DNA of 5,855 nucleotides from Lachnospiraceae bacterium (GTDB lineage Bacteria > Bacillota > Clostridia > Lachnospirales > Lachnospiraceae), in contig JAFOCX010000242.1 of NCBI GenBank assembly GCA_017380975.1, positions 1 through 5,855 of the forward strand, read 5' to 3'. A program made the translations under genes and the position numbers. The notes below the pieces were generated by a model, which was not told where the DNA came from, did not search any database, and was given only the letters and a program-made list of their open reading frames with translations. This document shows, piece by piece, positions 1 to 4,841 of this stretch (position 1 is the first letter of the stretch; every line of letters starts with the position of its first letter).

Positions 1-1107
1 AAGTTCGCCGCGGCCGGATACTTTGAAACAATCTGCAGAATCCGTTTCCTCTACACGAAGAGAAACGTCTGTATTTAACTCTCTGAATAAACGGTCACGA
101 ATATGACGGGAAGTAATATACTTACCTTCCTGGCCTGCAAGCGGGCTGTCATTTACCATGAAGTTCATGGAAATGGTCGGCTCAGAGATTTTCTGGAACG
201 GGATCGCTTCCGGATTTTCCGGATCGCAGATCGTATCGCCAATGTGAATGTCTGTGATACCTGTGATCGCAACGATGGAACCGATCTGTGCACTCTGTAC
301 TTCTACACGGTTCAGACCATCGTACTCGTATAATTTACCGATCTTTACTTTTCTCTTCTTGTCCGGTTCATGATGGTTCACGATGACACATTCCTGATTC
401 ACGCGAACAGAACCATTGTCAATCTTACCGACACCGATGCGGCCTACGTACTCATTGAAATCGATGGTGCTGATCAGCATCTGAGTCTCTGCCTCCGGAT
501 CACCTTCCGGCGCCGGAATATAATCAACAATCGTCTCGAACAGAGGGCTCATATCCACTTCCGGATCATCCATGTTCTTCTTTGCAAAACCGGATCTTGC
601 GGATGCAAATACGAACGGACAGTCAAGCTGTTCATCGGAAGCATCTAAATCCATAAATAACTCCAGTGTCTCATCAATGACATCATCCGGTCTTGCTTCC
701 GGACGATCGATCTTGTTGATACAAACAATTACATGAAGATCCAGTTCTAATGCCTTCTGTAATACGAACTTTGTCTGCGGCATCGGACCCTCGAATGCAT
801 CAACAACCAAAATAACACCATCTACCATCTTGAGAACACGCTCTACCTCTCCGCCGAAGTCTGCATGGCCCGGAGTATCGATGATGTTGATCTTTGTATC
901 TTTATAAAAAACTGCTGTATTCTTGGAAAGAATGGTGATACCACGCTCACGCTCGATATCATTGGAATCCATTACTCGCTCAGCAACTTCCTGATTTTCA
1001 CGGAATACACCACTCTGCTTTAAGAGCTGGTCTACTAATGTTGTCTTACCATGGTCAACATGGGCAATGATCGCTACGTTTCTGATGTCGTCACGCTTGA
1101 TCTTCAT
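1..1107 (-). CDS. typA: TypA/BipA translational GTPase, C-terminus cut by window edge
   Basis: This is the N-terminal 369 residues of TypA (BipA), a ribosome-binding GTPase of the EF-G/LepA class linked in other bacteria to 50S assembly, cold growth and stress. All G motifs are visible: P-loop AHVDHGKTT (15-23), switch I RGITI with Thr58, DTPGH (77-81), NKID (131-134) and SAR (169-171). A domain II beta-barrel follows at about 200-300. The start of the EF-G-like domain III is present, and the visible part stops at SGRGEL, just before the usual HLxIL. The family is about 600-615 residues, so roughly 240 are missing to the left. The start is chosen because [10 protein letters not shown] leads directly into the P-loop at family-typical distance and AAAAGAGG (1124-1117) lies 9 bases upstream. 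There is no stop or frameshift in the visible part. It lies downstream of yigZ on the same strand, with its own likely promoter and a terminator in its leader. LepA and EF-G are excluded by the conserved TypA spelling of the G domain ([20 protein letters not shown]). Confidence 0.97.
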   Translation of the reverse strand, partial: MKIKRDDIRNVAIIAHVDHGKTTLVDQLLKQSGVFRENQEVAERVMDSNDIERERGITILSKNTAVFYKDTKINIIDTPGHADFGGEVERVLKMVDGVILVVDAFEGPMPQTKFVLQKALELDLHVIVCINKIDRPEARPDDVIDETLELFMDLDASDEQLDCPFVFASARSGFAKKNMDDPEVDMSPLFETIVDYIPAPEGDPEAETQMLISTIDFNEYVGRIGVGKIDNGSVRVNQECVIVNHHEPDKKRKVKIGKLYEYDGLNRVEVQSAQIGSIVAITGITDIHIGDTICDPENPEAIPFQKISEPTISMNFMVNDSPLAGQEGKYITSRHIRDRLFRELNTDVSLRVEETDSADCFKVSGRGEL

Positions 1108-1116
1108 ATATATAAG

Positions 1117-1124
1117 CCTCTTTT
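1117..1124 (-). promoter_or_regulatory. Ribosome binding site of typA
   Basis: The minus strand reads AAAAGAGG, ending 9 bases before the ATG at 1107. It fixes the typA start. It begins within three bases of the end of the T-tract of the upstream terminator hairpin, so a transcript terminated there would carry no typA ribosome binding site. Confidence 0.75.
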
Positions 1125-1126
1125 CT

Positions 1127-1176
1127 AAAAATAAAAAGGATCTTGAATGGCCGGGGTTCAGGCAATTCAAAATCCT
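1127..1176 (-). terminator. Intrinsic terminator in the typA leader (attenuator candidate)
   Basis: On the minus strand AGGATTTTGAAT (1176-1165) pairs with ATTCAAGATCCT (1148-1137) over 12 positions, one of them a G-U wobble. Inside, after one mismatch, GCC (1163-1161) can pair with GGC (1152-1150) around an 8-base loop. The stem is followed directly by TTTTTATTTTT (1137-1127), the tract expected of a Rho-independent terminator on this strand. It lies 125-86 bases after the yigZ stop, so it could end yigZ transcripts. It also lies downstream of the likely typA promoter and about 20 bases before the typA ATG, so typA transcription must read through it. The plus strand has no comparable T-run, so it is directional. 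Confidence 0.75.
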
Positions 1177-1196
1177 GGTCAATTTTCCGAGTCAAA

Positions 1197-1225
1197 ATTA
1201 TAGCACTGCACGGAACAAATTGCAA
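1197..1225 (-). promoter_or_regulatory. Likely sigma-A promoter of typA, extended -10
   Basis: On the minus strand TTGCAA (1225-1220) is followed after exactly 17 bases by TATAAT (1202-1197), a perfect -10 preceded by TGC, which makes an extended -10 box. The predicted start is near 1190, giving a leader of about 83 bases. The -35 matches TTGACA at four of six positions. It is the only convincing promoter between yigZ and typA. Transcription from it would enter the terminator hairpin after only about 14 bases of RNA. Confidence 0.7.
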
Positions 1226-1230
1226 GTATT

Positions 1231-1244
1231 ATTGTTCATACAAT
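1231..1244. repeat. Short inverted repeat just upstream of the typA -35
   Basis: ATTGT (1231-1235) and ACAAT (1240-1244) form a 5-base inverted repeat around TCAT, ending six bases from the -35 box. It is too short and AT-rich, and lacks a T-run, to be a terminator for yigZ. A regulator site is possible from its position, but the sequence alone does not establish this. Confidence 0.25.
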
Positions 1245-1261
1245 GTTCCTTCAGATCCTGA

Positions 1262-1918
1262 TTACTCTTCAAATAAAATTACTTCTTTATTTAAAAGGCC
1301 GTACCAGATCTCATCTCCTTTTTCGATCACCGCACCGCCACTGGTACCTTCGGTAATCTTTTTCACAAGACCATCATACTGTGCTACCGGAACCAGAAGC
1401 TGGAATTCCACTTTATCCGTGTATACACTGTCCAGGATCGTAATTCCCTCCTGACCTAAAATATACTGGATCTTTCCGACTCCTGTATAATCGGTTTCTA
1501 CCATCATTTCATACGCACGGTGTTTTTCAACGATCTCGCTCATCTCCAGGCCTTCTTTTACTGCACCGGAATATGCACGAACCAATCCGCCGGTACCAAG
1601 AAGTGTTCCGCCAAAGTATCGGGTCACCACCACACACATATTGTGGATATCTTCGCCGAGAAGCACATCCAGCATCGGTCTTCCGGCTGTCTGCGCCGGT
1701 TCTCCGTCATCGCTGCATCTGGTCAGTTCGTGATTCATACCGATGGTAAATGCAGAACAGTTATGTCTGGCATCCCAGTATTTCTTCTTCATCTCCGCTA
1801 TAAAAGCCGCTGCTTCTTCCTCGGATTTGATCGGTCTTGTCGTTGCGATAAAACGGGACTTCTTCACTTCGATCTCCGCTTCTCCGCCTTCATAAAGAAT
1901 TTTGTAACTGTCTGCCAT
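1262..1918 (-). CDS. IMPACT/YigZ family protein (UPF0029)
   Basis: This complete 218-residue protein belongs to the YigZ/YvyE/IMPACT family. Eukaryotic IMPACT acts on the GCN1-GCN2 translation control pathway, but the biochemical role of the bacterial members is not settled; some are annotated only as conserved hypothetical. Family signatures are KKSRFIA (19-25), a conserved His-Asn-Cys segment (52-54), DDGEPAQTAGRPML (70-83) and the glycine-rich block RYFGGTLLGTGGLVRAY (100-116). A smaller C-terminal ferredoxin-like domain (DUF1949 type) covers about 140-205. The length fits the family (about 200-220). The reading frame is open further upstream to an ATG at 1996. I chose 1918 because AGGAGAGG (1931-1924) sits just before it and because family members start close to the KKSRF block. 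There is no membrane segment, so a cytoplasmic protein is expected. It is divergent from the PBP gene and upstream of typA on the same strand; the translation link to typA is suggestive only. Confidence 0.94.
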   Translation of the reverse strand: MADSYKILYEGGEAEIEVKKSRFIATTRPIKSEEEAAAFIAEMKKKYWDARHNCSAFTIGMNHELTRCSDDGEPAQTAGRPMLDVLLGEDIHNMCVVVTRYFGGTLLGTGGLVRAYSGAVKEGLEMSEIVEKHRAYEMMVETDYTGVGKIQYILGQEGITILDSVYTDKVEFQLLVPVAQYDGLVKKITEGTSGGAVIEKGDEIWYGLLNKEVILFEE

Positions 1919-1923
1919 GACAT

Positions 1924-1931
1924 CCTCTCCT
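1924..1931 (-). promoter_or_regulatory. Ribosome binding site of the YigZ family gene
   Basis: AGGAGAGG on the minus strand, with its AGGAG core 8 bases before the ATG at 1918. It decides the start among four in-frame ATGs; those at 1996, 1972 and 1942 have no comparable site. Confidence 0.8.
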
Positions 1932-1940
1932 GTTTTTTTC

Positions 1941-1969
1941 ATATTTTCCCACCCGGGTGTCAAAAATAT
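1941..1969. repeat. Nested dyad between yigZ promoter and ribosome binding site (possible operator)
   Basis: A perfect 10-base palindrome CACCCGGGTG (1950-1959) is flanked by matching arms ATATTTT (1941-1947) and AAAATAT (1963-1969), separated from the core by 2 and 3 bases. The arms overlap the edge of the proposed yigZ -10 box. The position suits a repressor site just downstream of the promoter. The GC-rich core stands out in an otherwise AT-rich gap. There is no loop in the core palindrome and no T-run after it, so it is not a standard terminator. The function is inferred from position only. Confidence 0.45.
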
Positions 1970-1996
1970 CATAATACATTCGAACAAAATCCACAA
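1968..1996 (-). promoter_or_regulatory. Candidate promoter of the YigZ family gene
   Basis: On the minus strand TTGTGG (1996-1991) is followed after 17 bases by TATGAT (1973-1968), a five-of-six -10 match. The -35 keeps only TTG. The predicted start near 1961 gives a leader of about 43 bases containing the CACCCGGGTG palindrome. The overlapping TATTAT (1976-1971) is an alternative -10 but has no well-spaced -35. Confidence 0.45.
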
Positions 1997-2004
1997 TAGC
2001 TATT
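1995..2004. repeat. Palindrome between the divergent yigZ and PBP promoters
   Basis: AATAGCTATT is a perfect 10-base palindrome lying between the two divergent -10 boxes and covering the edge of the yigZ -35. It could be a shared regulator site. In DNA this AT-rich, chance is also a reasonable explanation. Confidence 0.3.
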
Positions 2005-2022
2005 TATTATTGAAAAAAAATT

Positions 2023-2031
2023 TGATATAAT
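2023..2031 (+). promoter_or_regulatory. Promoter -10 region of the PBP gene (extended -10)
   Basis: TGATATAAT contains a perfect TATAAT (2026-2031) with the TGn extension. At 17-base spacing the -35 position (2003-2008, TTTATT) is a poor match, so the extended -10 and the A-tract at 2013-2020 probably carry promoter strength. The predicted start near 2038 leaves a short leader of about 20 bases that is mostly ribosome binding site. Confidence 0.65.
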
Positions 2032-2042
2032 GTTTAGATGGT

Positions 2043-2050
2043 AAAGGAGG
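2043..2050 (+). promoter_or_regulatory. Ribosome binding site of the PBP gene
   Basis: AAAGGAGG is a near-perfect anti-16S match, 8 bases before the ATG at 2059, and fixes that start. Confidence 0.9.
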
Positions 2051-2058
2051 CTTCCTGA

Positions 2059-4785
2059 ATGAAATATGGAAAAAATGACGTAACCCGGAAGCTGAAAAAG
2101 ACCTCGGCCAAATCTGAAAAGATCACCAACAAGCTTTTGCTGTACTGCATCAAGCTTGCTCTGGTAATGGTTGCTTTTGTATTTGTGCTCGGAGTCAGTC
2201 TGGGTTATGGAGTCTTTAAAGGTATTATTGATTCCGCTCCTGAGATCAATGTGGCAAGTATTGAGCCAAGCGGCTTTGCCACCATGGTCTACGACAGCGA
2301 AGGAAATCTTACCGAGACACTGGTCAAATCCGGCGCCAACCGTCTGGAGGCGACTTATGATGAACTTCCGCAGGATCTGATCGATGCGTTTGTCGCGATC
2401 GAGGATGCACGTTTCTGGGACCACAAAGGAATTGACTTCCGTGCTATCATGCGTGCGGTTGTCGGAGTCCTGACCAATGATCCGGCGGGCGGCGGAAGTA
2501 CACTGACACAGCAGCTGATCAAGAACAATGTCTTTGCCGGCGGCAATGAAGATACCTTCGGAGAAACACTGGAACGAAAGATCCAGGAATGGTATCTGGC
2601 GATCAAGCTGGAAAAAGTCATGGATAAAAAGATTATCCTGAAAAACTATCTGAACACGATCAACCTGGGTAATAATACTCTGGGTGTTAAGGCGGCAGCA
2701 AAACGTTATTTTGATAAAGACGTTTCGGAGCTTACTCTTTCCGAAAGTGCTGTAATTGCCGGTATCACTCAGAACCCATCCAAATTAAATCCGATTTCCG
2801 AAAAGGGCCGGAAAAATAATGAGGACAAGCGCCGCGTTATTTTACAGTATATGTATGAACAGGGTTATATCACGAAAGATGAACAGGAAGAAGCTCTGGC
2901 AGATGATGTTTACTCCAGGATCCAGAACGTCGATCTGGTTTCCAAAGAAAGCAATACTGCATACACATACTTTACGGATGAACTGATCGAGCAGGTGCTT
3001 GAAGCGCTTCAGGAAAAGAAAGGTTATACCGAAACACATGCTTACACCCTTCTCTTCTCCGGCGGTCTTTCGATCTACACAACTCAGGATCCGAAGCTTC
3101 AGGCAATCGTTGATTCAGAAGTTAACAATGAAGATAACTACGATGTAGCTTATTATTCTGTTGATTACCGTCTTTCCCTTCAGCATGCAGACGGTACTAC
3201 AACTCATTACTCCGATGAGAGTATGAAGAGCTATTTCAAAAAAGACCTTGGAAGGGCTTCCTTTGACGGACTCTTCAGTTCTAAGGAAGAGGCTGCTGAA
3301 GCAGTCGAAACTTACAAGGCCGCAATGTTAAAAGAAGGCGACACGGTTCTGGGTGAATCTACCTATTATATCCTGCAGCCGCAGCTCTCCTTCGTTCTCA
3401 TGGATCATTCCACGGGATATGTCAAAGCGATCAATGGCGGCCGCGGTGAAAAAGAGATCAGCCGATCCTTAAACCGTGCTACCAATACCGTAAAACAGCC
3501 GGGTTCCACATTTAAAGTGCTCACGACATTCGCTCCGGCGATCGACACTTGCGGAGATACCCTTGCATCCGTTTACTACGATGCCCCATATACAGTCGGC
3601 GCAAAAACCTTCCGCAACTGGTATGGAAACAAAGGATATTTCGGATACAGCAACATCCGTGACGGTATTGTTTATTCTATGAACATCGTAACCGTACGCT
3701 GTATGATGGAAACGGTTACCGCTGAACTTGGTGTAGAATACACCAGAAACTTCGGAATTACTTCTCTGACAGACAGTGATTACAATGCTTCTACTGCTCT
3801 CGGCGGTATTACAGCCGGAGTTTCAAACCTCGAACTGACAGCGGCTTATGCAGCAATTGCCAACCAGGGTATTTATACAAAACCGATCTTCTTTACAAAG
3901 ATCCTTGACCATGACGGAAAAGTGATCCTTGAAAGTGAACCGGAAACCAGACGTGTTATCAAGGATTCCACTGCATTCCTTTTAACCGATGCGATGGCAC
4001 AGTCCATGGAAAGCAGCCTGATGTATGCTTCTCCTGGTGTAAGCTTAAGTTCCACCAGCCCGTCTGCAAACATTCCGGGAATGTCCAACGCGGGTAAGTC
4101 CGGTACAACTTCTGACAACAACGACATCTGGTTCGTTGGTTACACTCCGCACTACACCGCAGGTGTCTGGTCCGGATGTGATGAAAACCAGAAGATTTCC
4201 GCGATTGGAAGCAGCACTTCTTATCATAAGAAGATCTGGCGAAAGATCATGACGAAAGCTCACGAAGGATTGGCTGATACAGGATTCCATATGCCGGATT
4301 CCATTGAAACCGCTGAGGTATGCCGCAAGTCCGGTATGCTTGCCAGTCCGGGTGTCTGTGAACTGGATCCACGCGGAAGTTCCATTTACACTGAATACTT
4401 TGAAAAAGGCACTGCTCCTACCGAGCTCTGCACTCATCACGTTTTAACAACCGTATGTGCGGAATCCGGTGGCTCTCCGACAGAGTTCTGTCCGGAAGAA
4501 TCTAAGATTCAGAGAGCAGCCATGGTTCTTCCTGCGAATGAAACAGGCGCAACCGACGACTCGAACTACATTGCTCAGCCGGTACCGTGTCCGATCCACA
4601 TTACAGCAGTTGAGACACTTCCGGAGGAAAATGACTCCGCAATCACCGGAGACTCTTCTTCTACGATCACCACGATCCCTCTGGGACCAGGTTATCTTGG
4701 ACCGGGTTACAGCAGTTCCGGAAACTCCGATTCCAATAATAATTATGGACCGGGAAGCTATGGACCTGCAGCAGGCAGACCGTAA
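2059..4785 (+). CDS. Class A penicillin-binding protein (GT51 glycosyltransferase/transpeptidase)
   Basis: This 908-residue bifunctional peptidoglycan synthase of the PBP1A/PonA type polymerises lipid II glycan strands and cross-links stem peptides outside the membrane. A basic cytoplasmic N-terminus (1-25) precedes one membrane anchor (about 26-56). The GT51 domain (about 75-250) shows IEDARFWDHKGID (114-126, catalytic Glu115), GGGSTLTQQLIKN (144-156), RKIQEWYLAIKLE (173-185, probable second Glu177) and ILKNYLNTINLG (193-204). The transpeptidase domain (about 443-735) carries STFK (nucleophile Ser483), SMN (540-542) and KSGTT (680-684), so both activities look intact. Between the domains lies a linker of about 90 residues (353-440). 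After about 750 there is a Cys-containing region (Cys755, 767, 791, 800, 811, 844), then a Ser/Thr-rich stretch and a Gly/Pro/Tyr tail (875-908). It is probably a single-gene unit, with its own extended -10 promoter and a terminator 21 bases after the stop. Class is certain; the exact orthologue (ponA, pbp1a, pbpF) is not, so no symbol is given. Confidence 0.97.
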   Translation: MKYGKNDVTRKLKKTSAKSEKITNKLLLYCIKLALVMVAFVFVLGVSLGYGVFKGIIDSAPEINVASIEPSGFATMVYDSEGNLTETLVKSGANRLEATYDELPQDLIDAFVAIEDARFWDHKGIDFRAIMRAVVGVLTNDPAGGGSTLTQQLIKNNVFAGGNEDTFGETLERKIQEWYLAIKLEKVMDKKIILKNYLNTINLGNNTLGVKAAAKRYFDKDVSELTLSESAVIAGITQNPSKLNPISEKGRKNNEDKRRVILQYMYEQGYITKDEQEEALADDVYSRIQNVDLVSKESNTAYTYFTDELIEQVLEALQEKKGYTETHAYTLLFSGGLSIYTTQDPKLQAIVDSEVNNEDNYDVAYYSVDYRLSLQHADGTTTHYSDESMKSYFKKDLGRASFDGLFSSKEEAAEAVETYKAAMLKEGDTVLGESTYYILQPQLSFVLMDHSTGYVKAINGGRGEKEISRSLNRATNTVKQPGSTFKVLTTFAPAIDTCGDTLASVYYDAPYTVGAKTFRNWYGNKGYFGYSNIRDGIVYSMNIVTVRCMMETVTAELGVEYTRNFGITSLTDSDYNASTALGGITAGVSNLELTAAYAAIANQGIYTKPIFFTKILDHDGKVILESEPETRRVIKDSTAFLLTDAMAQSMESSLMYASPGVSLSSTSPSANIPGMSNAGKSGTTSDNNDIWFVGYTPHYTAGVWSGCDENQKISAIGSSTSYHKKIWRKIMTKAHEGLADTGFHMPDSIETAEVCRKSGMLASPGVCELDPRGSSIYTEYFEKGTAPTELCTHHVLTTVCAESGGSPTEFCPEESKIQRAAMVLPANETGATDDSNYIAQPVPCPIHITAVETLPEENDSAITGDSSSTITTIPLGPGYLGPGYSSSGNSDSNNNYGPGSYGPAAGRP

Positions 4786-4805
4786 AACAAATCATAAAAA
4801 ACAAC

Positions 4806-4835
4806 CAGCGCCGGGGCTGATCGCTCCCGGCGCTG
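4806..4835. terminator. Shared bidirectional terminator between convergent genes
   Basis: CAGCGCCGGG (4806-4815) pairs perfectly with CCCGGCGCTG (4826-4835) around a 10-base loop, with a possible extra G-U pair. On the plus strand it begins 21 bases after the PBP stop and is followed by ATTTATTTATT. On the minus strand it begins 6 bases after the CNNM/CBS gene stop and is followed by GGTTGTTTTTTATG, the better T-tract. One hairpin can therefore end both transcripts. Confidence 0.85.
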
Positions 4836-4841
4836 ATTTAT

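Noticed and set aside
103..648. Two plus-strand open frames of 76 and 92 codons opposite typA
   Set aside because: They are antisense to a strongly conserved GTPase frame, have no recognisable domains and no ribosome binding sites, and are explained as shadows.
1108..1261. A riboswitch or T-box in the typA leader
   Set aside because: The RNA upstream of the terminator from the predicted start is only about 14 bases. There is no T-box motif or recognisable aptamer core, so only a terminator is supported.
1067..1454. Plus-strand open frames across the yigZ-typA gap
   Set aside because: They run through the minus-strand promoter, the terminator hairpin and the yigZ 3' end, and show no protein family features.
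1919..1996. Upstream in-frame ATG codons (1996, 1972, 1942) as start of the YigZ family gene
   Set aside because: They add 8-26 residues not typical of the family, lack a ribosome binding site, and lie on the proposed promoter and dyad. The ATG at 1918 has AGGAGAGG at good spacing.
1520..1999. A 159-codon plus-strand open frame opposite yigZ
   Set aside because: It is fully antisense to a conserved family protein, its Cys/His/Phe-rich translation resembles no known protein, and no ribosome binding site precedes it.
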